From Flavobacterium sp. UGB4466 (GTDB taxonomy: Bacteria > Bacteroidota > Bacteroidia > Flavobacteriales > Flavobacteriaceae): a stretch of 64,000 nucleotides of DNA. Position 1 is the first letter of the stretch, and the number at the start of each line of letters is the position of its first letter. Positions 27,117-34,777 of this stretch are shown in pieces. The translations under genes were made by a program, and so were the position numbers. The notes under the pieces are model-generated. The model was not told where the DNA came from, ran no database searches, and saw nothing but the letters and a program-made list of their open reading frames with translations. The DNA lies in contig NZ_CAGKLC010000017.1 of the NCBI RefSeq assembly GCF_903469665.1, positions 1 to 64,000 of the forward strand. Direction: 5' to 3'.

Positions 27117-27182
27117 CAATACTATTTAGAAATCTGACAGGAATTAATTTTATCATATTTTTTGAAGTATGAAACAACAAAT
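27117..27182 (-). repeat. Decayed copy B of the lipoprotein gene start
   Basis: On the minus strand it contains ATGATAAAATTAATTCCTGT preceded by ATTTGTTGTTTCATACTTC, clearly homologous to copy A. The short reading frame MIKLIPVRFLNSIV continues for about 42 codons and ends at the real start codon region of the intact gene. It looks like the remnant of a tandem duplication. Confidence 0.65.
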
Positions 27183-27398
27183 ATCATTGCTTTCTAAAGG
27201 TTTGCATGCCGATTTATTATCGTAAATCTATACTATATTAGCCCGTTAAGAGAATTAATTCTAATAGGCTTCTGATCTCGACTTTGTTTGACACGAAATG
27301 TTACAGCAACTATGAGATTAATGTAACTTAATGGTTAACAGGATTGTTTTTTTTAGTGGATGATAAAATTGTACAGGAAAAAAGCCGTGAAGTACAAT
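27183..27398. other. Intergenic region between divergent genes
   Basis: AT-rich, no ORF. AGAATTAATTCT near 27251 is a 12-base palindrome that might be an operator, but nothing links it to a regulator. Confidence 0.35.
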
Positions 27399-27427
27399 TT
27401 GTCTTACTTTTTTATGAGATATCTTTG
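27398..27427 (+). promoter_or_regulatory. Flavobacterial promoter of the acetolactate decarboxylase gene
   Basis: TTTG at 27398-27401, 18 bases, then TATCTTTG at 27420-27427: both the -33 and -7 elements match the Bacteroidota consensus. The expected transcription start near 27434 makes the ATG at 27436 unusable in practice and supports the ATG at 27469. Confidence 0.75.
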
Positions 27428-27468
27428 TTTGTGTAATGAGAGGAGAATGTCATCTAATAAATAAAAGT

Positions 27469-28251
27469 ATGAGAAATAAAATCGCCGGATCTGCTGTTTT
27501 TTATATTGCATTACTGAAATTTCTAACGTCAAATGCTCAAATTCATTCAGAGAAACCTGTTTTTCATTATTCCGTAATGGACGCGTTACGCAATGGTGCT
27601 TATACAGGAGAATTTACTATTGCCGAGTTGAGAGAAAAGGGAAATTTCGGAATAGGGACTTACAATTATTTAGATGGCGAAATGATCGTACTTGAAGGTA
27701 TTTGTTATCGGGTAGATGCTTCCGGAGCAGTTAGTATTGCTGAAACCAGTCTTCAGACACCATTTGCTTCTGTGGCATTCTTTAAATCCGATGTTGAGTT
27801 TGAACTCTCCAACGTAAAAAACATCGAAGAACTTCAGAATGAGGTGATAAAAAGACTACCGTCTTCTAATAAACTTTATGCCATACGTATTGATTGTACA
27901 TTTGAGATTATTACTGTAGGCAGTGCCAAACGTCTTGGTGAAAATGAAACTACCGGATTAGCCGAGCTAATGAAATCAAGACCTTTGTACTCAAAAGAAC
28001 ATGTTTCTGGAACAATGGTTGGTTTTTACAATCCGCCTTATTTTTCAGCGATTGATTTGTCTCCGTTTCATTTTCATTTTATTTCAAAAGACCGTACTTA
28101 TGGCGGACACGTGATGTCTGGTAAATTGACTGCAGCAGCCATAAAAGTAAGTCTTGATCAAAAACCGGGCTGTGAGGTTATTTTGCCACAGCAGAACAGT
28201 GTCTTCAACAAACCGTGGACAAAAGAAAACAATGTTAAAAGCGCTTATTAA
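27469..28251 (+). CDS. Acetolactate decarboxylase with an apparent signal peptide
   Basis: About 260 residues. The enzyme family (AlsD/BudA) converts 2-acetolactate to acetoin. FHYSVMDALRNGAYTG, the G-I-G-T-Y-N-Y-L-D-G-E-M segment near residues 60-71, and the zinc site FHFHFISKDRTYGGHV with three histidines and a conserved arginine identify it. The N-terminus MRNKIAGSAVFYIALLKFLTSNAQ looks like a cleaved signal peptide, unusual because the enzyme is normally cytoplasmic; the promoter position excludes the upstream ATG at 27436. The next gene, a secreted cupin-MRJP protein, follows 35 bases later and is probably co-transcribed. No acetolactate synthase is nearby. Confidence 0.88.
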   Translation: MRNKIAGSAVFYIALLKFLTSNAQIHSEKPVFHYSVMDALRNGAYTGEFTIAELREKGNFGIGTYNYLDGEMIVLEGICYRVDASGAVSIAETSLQTPFASVAFFKSDVEFELSNVKNIEELQNEVIKRLPSSNKLYAIRIDCTFEIITVGSAKRLGENETTGLAELMKSRPLYSKEHVSGTMVGFYNPPYFSAIDLSPFHFHFISKDRTYGGHVMSGKLTAAAIKVSLDQKPGCEVILPQQNSVFNKPWTKENNVKSAY

Positions 28252-28286
28252 AAAGACCGCTTATTAAATTTTAAAAATCAAAAAAC

Positions 28287-29699
28287 ATGACAAAATTAAA
28301 ATTAGCAATTTCTGCAATGATTTTGCTCGGTACTGCTATGGCAGCACAGCAGACGAAAGAAATCCAACATCTAAAATTTGATAATTTGGGATGGGAACAA
28401 TTGGGGGATAAATTACATCGTAAATACGTGTATGGGGAGCAAGGGATGCTGGCGTTGTTTAAGATGGATAAAGGGGCCAAAGTACCACTCCATCAACATC
28501 CAAATGAGCAAACGACTTATATTACAAAGGGAAGCGTAAAAGTGACCATGCAAGGTAAAGAGTACATAGTTAACACCGGAGAAGTATTGATTATTCCGGG
28601 CAATATACCGCATGAATTTGAATGTCTGGAAGACGGAACATTAGACATTGATTTTTTTGCTCCTCCGCGCAAAGACTGGATTGAGGGAACTGCCAGTTAT
28701 TTCGGGAATTCAAACACAACAGCAGCAGCTCTCGAAGTAGTTGCCGCTATGGATATACGCCCGGGTGACGTTGCTGTATCAGCCGAGGGTCGTGTTTTTG
28801 CAACCATTCATCCGTTAGGAAGTCAGAAGATGCAATTGGTAGAAATTGTAAACGGAAAAGCGATTCCTTACCCATCTGTAGCTTATCAGAAATATAACGC
28901 AAAAGCAACCGATACAAAATTTGATGCGATGTTAGGACTAATCTTTGATAAAAACAATCAGTTATGGGTTACCGATATGGGACTCGAATTAGGTAAATCC
29001 AGACTTTGGGCCTTTGACATCAGTAAGAATAAGGTAGTTCAAAAAATTGAATTGCCTCAAACTGTTGCGCCTAAAGGTACATTCACGCAGGATGTTGCCA
29101 TTGATGAAAAAAATGGTTTTGCTTACTTAGCCGATATTGCCAACCCAGGTATTATTGTTTTGAATCTGAAAACAAAAAAAACACGTCGATTTAGCGGACA
29201 TACTTCTTTACAGGCAGAAAACAAAGACATGATTATTGACGGGAAAGTGATCTATTTTGGCGGAAAACCGGCGCGTGTAGCTATTGACCCGATTACACTT
29301 TCAAATGACAGGGAAACAATCTTTTTTGGAGCTATGAATGGAACTTCCTGGTATAGTGTACCGGCTAGATTATTCAGAGAAGGAAAAAGTGATGCTGAAA
29401 TTAATAAGGCAATAAGAAAAGCAGGTAACAAACCTTTTAGTGACGGTGCTTTGACAGATGAATATGGAAATCATTATTTTACGAATCTGCAAGAACACTC
29501 CATAACAAAACTGGACATTTCAGGTAAATTGACTACGGTCGTACAGGATGCTCAAAAAATGCAATGGCCGGACAATGTTTATAAAGGACCTGATGGTTGG
29601 ATGTACATTTCAGTCAATCAGCTCAATAGTTCGCCAGCTTTTACAGGTGCGGACGATCAGGGAAAACCTCCTTATTATATTTATCGTTTCAAACTGTAA
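28287..29699 (+). CDS. Secreted cupin - major royal jelly protein (MRJP) domain fusion
   Basis: A 470-residue protein with signal peptide MTKLKLAISAMILLGTAMAA. Residues about 30-125 are a cupin: PLHQHPNEQTTYITKGSV holds the H-x-H and glutamate metal ligands and IIPGNIPHEFE the last histidine. From about 150 on, a six-bladed propeller-like domain follows: GDVAVSAEGRVFATIHP, FDAMLGLIFDKNNQLWVTDMG, FTQDVAIDEKNGFAYLADI, MNGTSWYSVPARLF, as in MRJP/Yellow proteins, which bind or lactonise small molecules. The fusion suggests an exported enzyme or binding protein for a small metabolite. It probably shares the promoter of the acetolactate decarboxylase gene. Confidence 0.78.
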   Translation: MTKLKLAISAMILLGTAMAAQQTKEIQHLKFDNLGWEQLGDKLHRKYVYGEQGMLALFKMDKGAKVPLHQHPNEQTTYITKGSVKVTMQGKEYIVNTGEVLIIPGNIPHEFECLEDGTLDIDFFAPPRKDWIEGTASYFGNSNTTAAALEVVAAMDIRPGDVAVSAEGRVFATIHPLGSQKMQLVEIVNGKAIPYPSVAYQKYNAKATDTKFDAMLGLIFDKNNQLWVTDMGLELGKSRLWAFDISKNKVVQKIELPQTVAPKGTFTQDVAIDEKNGFAYLADIANPGIIVLNLKTKKTRRFSGHTSLQAENKDMIIDGKVIYFGGKPARVAIDPITLSNDRETIFFGAMNGTSWYSVPARLFREGKSDAEINKAIRKAGNKPFSDGALTDEYGNHYFTNLQEHSITKLDISGKLTTVVQDAQKMQWPDNVYKGPDGWMYISVNQLNSSPAFTGADDQGKPPYYIYRFKL

Positions 29700-29837
29700 A
29701 TCAATCTTTTATATTTTGTATGATAACAATAGTGCTTGTATCCGATTGATTTTACCGAATATTATCATTTTATAACCGATTATTACGTAAGTGATAACGC
29801 ATTTTTAAAACGTGTCGTCAAATAGTACGAATAGACT

Positions 29838-29845
29838 TACTTTTG
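29838..29845 (+). promoter_or_regulatory. Candidate -7 box upstream of the broken outer-membrane gene
   Basis: TACTTTTG matches TAnnTTTG and lies about 70 bases before the destroyed start codon. No good -33 TTG. Confidence 0.35.
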
Positions 29846-29917
29846 AACAAACAGTATCACCCTTTTATAGATTCTGTTGGTGTTCGTAAAGTAAAAGTTA
29901 ATCTTTAATAATAAGCA

Positions 29918-30242
29918 ATAAAAAAATAGTCAGTGTAGTAATGCTATTTTGCGTTCTTGTGGCAAATGCTCAAGATAAGGAAAAAAAAAGTGAAACTAGA
30001 GTAGGGTAAACATGGCTTTTGGTATAAGTGGAGTCAAATACAAGAATGCGAAGTCTACCACATTTGGAATGTTTGAAGTAGCTTACCGTTACAACATTAG
30101 GGGAAAATTTAAGGCAGGAGGTGATTTGAGTTACCTTAGAACCGAAGATAAATTTGAAAAAAGCAAAACATTTGGGGCCTTCGTGGAGTTGGGTTTTGGA
30201 TATAAAGGAATTGCTACGGCAGGGCTTAATTATAAATTTTAA
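29918..30242 (+). pseudogene. Broken gene for a small outer-membrane beta-barrel protein
   Basis: Reading from 29920 gives a signal-peptide-like sequence KKIVSVVMLFCVLVANAQDK, but the expected ATG is missing: AAT followed by seven A looks like ATG with its G lost. That frame runs into TAA at 30007-30009. In another frame, starting with the ATG at 30012, a 76-codon stretch continues the protein: YRYNIRGKFKAGGDLSYL, GAFVELGFGYKG and the aromatic C-terminus LNYKF are typical outer-membrane beta strands. Joining the two frames gives a normal exported small porin-like protein. So there are two lesions, a lost start and a frameshift, unless 30012 is used for a leaderless remnant. Confidence 0.65.
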
Positions 30243-30298
30243 AGAAAGATTTAACAAGTAGACTAACTAGAACCAATTATTAAAATTTAACCATTTTT

Positions 30299-30326
30299 AA
30301 GAGGGGAGAAATCTCCTCTTTTTTTT
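30299..30326 (+). terminator. Rho-independent terminator after the broken outer-membrane gene
   Basis: AGAGGGGAGA-AA-TCTCCTCT with a single bulged G, followed by a T run. It lies about 57 bases after the pseudogene's stop. Confidence 0.8.
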
Positions 30327-30515
30327 GTCATTACGCTGGATTTTTCACAGCAACTAGCTCACTGGAATACTTATACCAATGTGTTAAATTAATAAGATTC
30401 TTATTCGAATTAAATGGTATTTGAAAATAAAGGTATTGATATTCAGGGTTATGTGTTTTTTAACTTAGAGTATATTCCACATTTACACTAAAAGTTATCA
30501 ATTATTCCACAGTTG

Positions 30516-31406
30516 ATGCACTTATTGAAATCGGCATTTGAGTCCCATAAGACCACCCTATATTTGTACTCAGAAAGCAAGTTTTATCAACTAACAGCTC
30601 CTTTAAGAATTAAACAACAGGCAAGCCATGATGATTTGTATATCATAAACTTTGATCTTAGCGAAGAGTTCAACTGGATTCAGATTCGTGATATTAGTTA
30701 TAAAATAGGTTCCTTAGCGAATTTAGGACTCTTTGTTTGGAAGAATAGCATAGAAAATATTTATGAACATGCAGCCGGAAAGAGGATATTTACAATGCGT
30801 TTAATCGTGGATCAGAAGTTACTTCGTCCTATCTATATTCATAAACTAAACGATAAACTAGCTTTAAAAAGCAACGATAAATTTGACAGCAAAGAACTTT
30901 GCTTTCACGATCTTATTGACAGCAATAGCAGAATACTGATTGATTCGATAAAGCATAAGGATGTTTTAAATCAATTTTCAAGTTTCTATCTCAAAGGAGT
31001 CGCTTTAAAATTACTGGGAAACTTTATTCAGCGGTATTCAGATACCGTTTTACCTTCATGCAGAATAAAAAAAACAGACCTGACCGGCATAGAGATTTCT
31101 AAAAAGTATTTACTGCAAAATTTAAAAAATAAATTCCCCGGAATTGGAGAGTTGTCAAAAGTTGCCAATATGTCGACCAGTAAATACAAAAGACTCTTTA
31201 AAGAAATTGAAGGTGTAACACCAAATGATTTTTTTAAGAGAGAAAAAATTATTTTGGCGCACCAATTATTGTGTAGCGGATCTTATGATTCTATTGTTCG
31301 GTTGGCCTATGATCTTAATTTCACCAGAGCAGATTATTTTTCAAAGAAATATTTTAAAGTTTTTGGAAGAAATCCTTCTAAAGATTTGATTGAAAAAAGC
31401 ATATAA
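30516..31406 (+). CDS. AraC-family transcriptional regulator
   Basis: A 296-residue DNA-binding protein. The last 85 residues are an AraC double helix-turn-helix: LSKVANMSTSKYKRLFKEIE (first HTH, from about residue 212) and IVRLAYDLNFTRADYFSKKY (second), ending in F-G-R-N-P-S. The N-terminal 200 residues have no recognised ligand domain, as is common in Bacteroidota AraC proteins. The ATG at 30516 is preferred over a TTG one codon earlier. Its targets are unknown; it lies between the acetolactate decarboxylase region and the hydroxylysine-type locus but has no divergent partner. Confidence 0.85.
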   Translation: MHLLKSAFESHKTTLYLYSESKFYQLTAPLRIKQQASHDDLYIINFDLSEEFNWIQIRDISYKIGSLANLGLFVWKNSIENIYEHAAGKRIFTMRLIVDQKLLRPIYIHKLNDKLALKSNDKFDSKELCFHDLIDSNSRILIDSIKHKDVLNQFSSFYLKGVALKLLGNFIQRYSDTVLPSCRIKKTDLTGIEISKKYLLQNLKNKFPGIGELSKVANMSTSKYKRLFKEIEGVTPNDFFKREKIILAHQLLCSGSYDSIVRLAYDLNFTRADYFSKKYFKVFGRNPSKDLIEKSI

Positions 31407-31423
31407 ATACTTTTAAAACACAT

Positions 31424-31461
31424 GCTGTTTTCTAAAATTAAGTTTTAGGAAACAGCTTTTC
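31424..31461. terminator. Bidirectional terminator between the AraC and Lrp genes
   Basis: GCTGTTTTCTAAAA (31424-31437), loop TTAAG, then the near-perfect complement TTTTAGGAAACAGC (31443-31456), followed by TTTTCT; A-rich sequence on the left gives a T run on the other strand. It sits between convergent genes. Confidence 0.8.
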
Positions 31462-31509
31462 TAATTTAAACCGGGATAACTGTAAATCTTTAGCTGCTAA
31501 TATAAATGT

Positions 31510-31980
31510 TTATACAGGCAGGTTTTTCTCAAATGCTGATCCAAATGAAAAGAACGAATCGGAGCTTCCTACACCTTCAATTTGATGGATTTGCTCGTAC
31601 AAAATTTTGCGGAGCTCTTCATTATTAACGGCCACAATTTTTATAAACAAGGCATACTTTCCCGAAACCCAATGGCACTCTACAACTTCCGGAATTTCTT
31701 TTAATTTTTCGGCAATAGAATAGGAAAATCGTGCTTCTTTAGTCACAATTCCTGTATAGGTAGTGGTTTCAAAACCAATTTCTTTAGGATTTAATTTTAC
31801 CGAAAAACCGGTAATAATTCCCGATTCCTGTAATTTTCTAACTCTTAAATGTACCAATGAATTGGATATGTTTAATTCTTTGGCAAGATCTGAAAAAGAG
31901 ATTCTTCCATTTTCACTTAGTTTATGTATGATTTCACGGTCTAAATAGTCAGTATTTTCATTCTTCTTGATACTTGGCAT
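31510..31980 (-). CDS. Lrp/AsnC-family transcriptional regulator
   Basis: A 156-residue regulator with an N-terminal winged helix-turn-helix (LDREIIHKLSENGRISFSDL, then ELNISNSLVHLRVRKLQESG, residues about 12-52) and a C-terminal RAM/AsnC ligand-binding domain (GFSVKLNPKEIGFET, EVVECHWVSGKYALFIKI). Family members sense amino acids and bind as dimers to octamers. It is divergent from the DUF1338-ALDH7 genes, and two palindromes at that promoter (32106-32120 and 32137-32151) fit a regulator of this kind. I infer that it responds to lysine, hydroxylysine or 2-aminoadipate. Confidence 0.9.
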   Translation of the reverse strand: MPSIKKNENTDYLDREIIHKLSENGRISFSDLAKELNISNSLVHLRVRKLQESGIITGFSVKLNPKEIGFETTTYTGIVTKEARFSYSIAEKLKEIPEVVECHWVSGKYALFIKIVAVNNEELRKILYEQIHQIEGVGSSDSFFSFGSAFEKNLPV

Positions 31981-32048
31981 GGTTGGGCGTAGTTTAGAGA
32001 TTTCTATTATTTTGACAATTCTTAAGTTAAAAATGATTTTATAAGTGT

Positions 32049-32056
32049 CAAAATTA
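32049..32056 (-). promoter_or_regulatory. Candidate -7 box of the Lrp gene
   Basis: On the minus strand this reads TAATTTTG, a TAnnTTTG match, about 70 bases upstream of the regulator's ATG. Confidence 0.45.
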
Positions 32057-32105
32057 CAAAAAAAAGGATATGAAATGTCGGATTTTAAATAAACGTAAAA
32101 GTAAG

Positions 32106-32120
32106 GTGTTATAATAACAC
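32106..32120. promoter_or_regulatory. Probable Lrp-type operator 1
   Basis: GTGTTATAATAACAC is a perfect 7-1-7 palindrome. Its centre is 31 bases (three helical turns) from that of operator 2, with the same plan GTGTnAT-A-ATnACAC. It covers the expected -33 region of the promoter for the DUF1338 gene. Confidence 0.75.
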
Positions 32121-32129
32121 TTTTATATA

Positions 32130-32137
32130 TAAATTTG
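32130..32137 (+). promoter_or_regulatory. -7 box of the DUF1338-ALDH7 transcript
   Basis: TAAATTTG is an exact TAnnTTTG match 32 bases before the ATG at 32170. Its last base is the first base of operator 2. The -33 region is occupied by operator 1. Confidence 0.65.
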
Positions 32138-32151
32138 TGTGATAATCACAC
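32137..32151. promoter_or_regulatory. Probable Lrp-type operator 2
   Basis: GTGTGATAATCACAC is a perfect 7-1-7 palindrome that starts at the end of the -7 box and covers the likely transcription start. With operator 1 it forms a pair on the same face of the helix, suited to an octameric Lrp/AsnC protein that represses or shapes the promoter. Confidence 0.75.
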
Positions 32152-32169
32152 TATTTTAACAAAACGGAA

Positions 32170-32985
32170 ATGGATAAAAATCAATTACTTATGAAATTAT
32201 GGGAGCAATATGCCAATATTACCCCATCTGCAAGAAGAATACATGAATTACTGGAAGAAAGAGGAGAAGAGATAAAAAATGACCATATAGCGATTCGTAC
32301 TTTTAATGATAAACGTGTAAATATTGAGGTTTTGGAAAAAGCTTTCCTGAATGTTGGTTATGAAGCAAAAGGAGAATATAATTTTGAGAGCAAAAAACTT
32401 TTTGCCAAACATTATGAGCACGCTACTGATAAGGATGCACCAAGAATTTTTATTTCGGAGCTGGAATTAGAAAAATGTTCCTCTGAGTTACAGGACACGG
32501 TACAAAATATCCTGAACAGTTGTGATCAGAACTTATTTAACGATCCTGAATTAGTTTTAAGCGGATCTGTATGGAACGGGAATTCGCAGGCCATCTATAA
32601 ATCTTTATTAGAGGAATCGGAGTATGCAGCCTGGATGTATGTTTACGGTTTCAGAGCGAATCACTTTACGATTAGTACCAATGCATTAAAAGGATTTAAC
32701 ACCTTAGAAGAACTTAATACTTTTCTGGAAAACAGCGGATGGAAACTGAATGCTTCCGGTGGAAAAATCAAAGGAACTCCGGAGCAATTATTAGAGCAAT
32801 CCAGTACACTTGCTGATTTGTATGTAGTTGATTTTGAAGAGGGTGTATTAGAAATTCCATCTTGTTATTATGAGTTTGCCCTTCGTTACCCAATGGCGAA
32901 TGGCGAATTGTATCAGGGATTTGTAGCATCGTCTGCCGATAAAATATTTGAAAGTACAGATGTAAAGCTGCAGGAGGCTAAATAA
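32170..32985 (+). CDS. DUF1338 protein, HglS-type 2-oxoadipate dioxygenase/decarboxylase
   Basis: A 271-residue protein of the DUF1338 family. The characterised member HglS of Pseudomonas putida uses Fe(II) and O2 to turn 2-oxoadipate into D-2-hydroxyglutarate in lysine catabolism. A 2-His-1-carboxylate set can be proposed here: H39 in NDHIAIRTF, H165 in RANHFTIST and E235 in SCYYEFALRYP. It is shorter than HglS, as are other Bacteroidota members. It is the first gene after the Lrp-type operators and lies 83 bases before the ALDH7 gene; a D-2-hydroxyglutarate dehydrogenase-type gene closes the locus at 46967, which fits this activity well. Confidence 0.82.
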   Translation: MDKNQLLMKLWEQYANITPSARRIHELLEERGEEIKNDHIAIRTFNDKRVNIEVLEKAFLNVGYEAKGEYNFESKKLFAKHYEHATDKDAPRIFISELELEKCSSELQDTVQNILNSCDQNLFNDPELVLSGSVWNGNSQAIYKSLLEESEYAAWMYVYGFRANHFTISTNALKGFNTLEELNTFLENSGWKLNASGGKIKGTPEQLLEQSSTLADLYVVDFEEGVLEIPSCYYEFALRYPMANGELYQGFVASSADKIFESTDVKLQEAK

Positions 32986-33020
32986 TCACAGGAATTAAGT
33001 ATAGTTATCGTTATCATAAT

Positions 33021-33043
33021 CAGTTTTATACAATTTAAAACTG
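33021..33043 (+). repeat. Small inverted repeat between the DUF1338 and ALDH7 genes
   Basis: CAGTTTTA-TACAATT-TAAAACTG, perfect 8-bp arms. There is no T run, so it is not a terminator; it may stabilise or process the mRNA between two co-transcribed genes. Confidence 0.5.
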
Positions 33044-33068
33044 AACAACCTATTTTAAAAAAGTCATA

Positions 33069-34622
33069 ATGGCAGTAACAGAATTACAATTCGGAATAAA
33101 GGAAGCTTTAAGCCAATTGGGAATAAAAGAAGTTAATGAGGGAACTTCAACCGGATTGAATCATTTTTCGGGAGGAGAAATTCTGGAGAGTTATTCTCCG
33201 GTTGACGGACAATTGATCGCAAAAGTAAAAACATCAACTGCTGCTGATTATGAAAAAGTGATGGAGGCAGCAACAGCTGCTTTCAAGCAGTTCAGACTGA
33301 TGCCGGCACCACAGCGTGGAGAAATTGTACGTCAGTTTGGGGAGAAGTTGCGTGTGCATAAAGAGGCATTAGGAAAATTGGTTTCTTACGAGATGGGAAA
33401 ATCTTTGCAGGAAGGTTATGGTGAAGTGCAGGAAATGATTGATATCTGCGATTTTGCAGTTGGACTTTCCCGTCAGCTTCACGGATTAACGATGCATTCA
33501 GAACGCCCGGGACATCGTATGTACGAACAGTATCATTCTTTGGGGGTAGTTGGAATTATTTCGGCTTTTAACTTTCCGGTGGCTGTTTGGGCGTGGAATA
33601 CAGCCCTGGCATGGATTTGTGGAGATGTTTGCGTTTGGAAACCATCAGAGAAAACGCCTATTTGTGCCATAGCTTGTCAGAATATTATAAGTGAGGTTAT
33701 CAAAGAGAATAATTTACCGGAAGGTATTTCAGGTTTGATCAATGGGGACTATACCATTGGAGAGTTACTGACAAAGGATACACGTGTTCCTTTAATTTCG
33801 GCTACAGGTTCAACCCGCATGGGAAAAATTGTAGCGCAGGTAGTTGCAGGACGTTTAGGAAAATCATTATTGGAGCTGGGAGGAAACAATGCGATCATTG
33901 TAACTCCGGATGCTGATATTAAAATGACGGTTATTGGTGCTGTTTTTGGAGCCGTTGGAACTGCGGGACAAAGGTGTACGTCGACACGCCGTTTAATTAT
34001 TCACGAAAGTATATTCGACAAAGTAAAAGATGCAATAGTGGCTGCCTACAAGCAATTACGCATCGGAAATCCGTTGGACGAAAAGAATCATGTTGGTCCG
34101 TTGATCGATACTCAGGCAGTTGAAATGTATCAGCAGGCGCTAAGAAAAGTGGTAGCCGAAGGAGGAAAAATTCTGGTTGAAGGCGGTGTACTTTCAGGTT
34201 CGGGATACGAAAGCGGCTGTTACGTAAAACCTGCTATTGCAGAGGCTGATAATTCATTTGAAATCGTACAACACGAGACTTTTGCTCCGGTTTTATATTT
34301 ATTAAAATACTCAGGGACTGTAGAGAATGCGATCGGCATTCAAAACGGTGTAGCACAAGGCTTATCCTCAGCAATCATGACTAATAATTTAAGAGAAGCC
34401 GAATTATTTTTATCGGTTACCGGCTCTGACTGCGGTATTGCGAATGTTAACATCGGTACTTCCGGTGCTGAAATTGGCGGTGCTTTTGGCGGAGAAAAGG
34501 AAACAGGCGGTGGGAGAGAATCCGGCTCCGATGCCTGGAAAGTGTACATGCGCAGACAAACCAATACCATTAATTATACCACTAGTCTGCCATTGGCACA
34601 AGGAATAAAGTTTGACTTATAA
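33069..34622 (+). CDS. ALDH7-family L-2-aminoadipate-6-semialdehyde dehydrogenase
   Basis: A 517-residue NAD-dependent aldehyde dehydrogenase close in pattern to human ALDH7A1 (antiquitin) and bacterial AmaB. The catalytic cysteine is C303 in GTAGQRCTSTRRL, the general base E269 in LLELGGNNAII, and the C-terminal stretch FGGEKETGGGRESGSDAW with RRQTNTINY is the ALDH7 hallmark that reads the amino acid end of the substrate. It would oxidise 2-aminoadipate semialdehyde to 2-aminoadipate in the cytoplasm. In this locus the semialdehyde can be supplied by the kinase/phospho-lyase fusion at 44523. No lysine 6-aminotransferase or saccharopine enzyme is encoded nearby. Confidence 0.93.
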   Translation: MAVTELQFGIKEALSQLGIKEVNEGTSTGLNHFSGGEILESYSPVDGQLIAKVKTSTAADYEKVMEAATAAFKQFRLMPAPQRGEIVRQFGEKLRVHKEALGKLVSYEMGKSLQEGYGEVQEMIDICDFAVGLSRQLHGLTMHSERPGHRMYEQYHSLGVVGIISAFNFPVAVWAWNTALAWICGDVCVWKPSEKTPICAIACQNIISEVIKENNLPEGISGLINGDYTIGELLTKDTRVPLISATGSTRMGKIVAQVVAGRLGKSLLELGGNNAIIVTPDADIKMTVIGAVFGAVGTAGQRCTSTRRLIIHESIFDKVKDAIVAAYKQLRIGNPLDEKNHVGPLIDTQAVEMYQQALRKVVAEGGKILVEGGVLSGSGYESGCYVKPAIAEADNSFEIVQHETFAPVLYLLKYSGTVENAIGIQNGVAQGLSSAIMTNNLREAELFLSVTGSDCGIANVNIGTSGAEIGGAFGGEKETGGGRESGSDAWKVYMRRQTNTINYTTSLPLAQGIKFDL

Positions 34623-34672
34623 AATAAACGAATACCAGCAGTTTTTCTAAAAGTCAAATTAAAGAGAATACC

Positions 34673-34716
34673 GCACTTTATAAGGCAGTTTTGTAATCGA
34701 ATGTCTTATAAAGTGC
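34673..34716 (+). repeat. Perfect 12-bp inverted repeat between ALDH7 and susC
   Basis: Left arm GCACTTTATAAG (34673-34684), 20-base loop, right arm CTTATAAAGTGC (34705-34716). There is no U-rich tail after the right arm, so read-through into the SusC gene is possible; it may be an attenuator. Confidence 0.65.
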
Positions 34717-34777
34717 TTGCCTACAAATAAAAAAACTAAAAAAAGCGAAATTTTAATTAACCAAAACCATTACCAAA

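Noticed and set aside
27436..27468. Upstream ATG for acetolactate decarboxylase
   Set aside because: It falls at or before the expected transcription start of the well-formed promoter and would place charged residues before the signal peptide.
32170..34622. Ordinary lysine catabolism through saccharopine or lysine 6-aminotransferase
   Set aside because: Neither enzyme is encoded in the window; the only source of aminoadipate semialdehyde seen is the kinase/phospho-lyase fusion. It cannot be excluded that such genes lie elsewhere.
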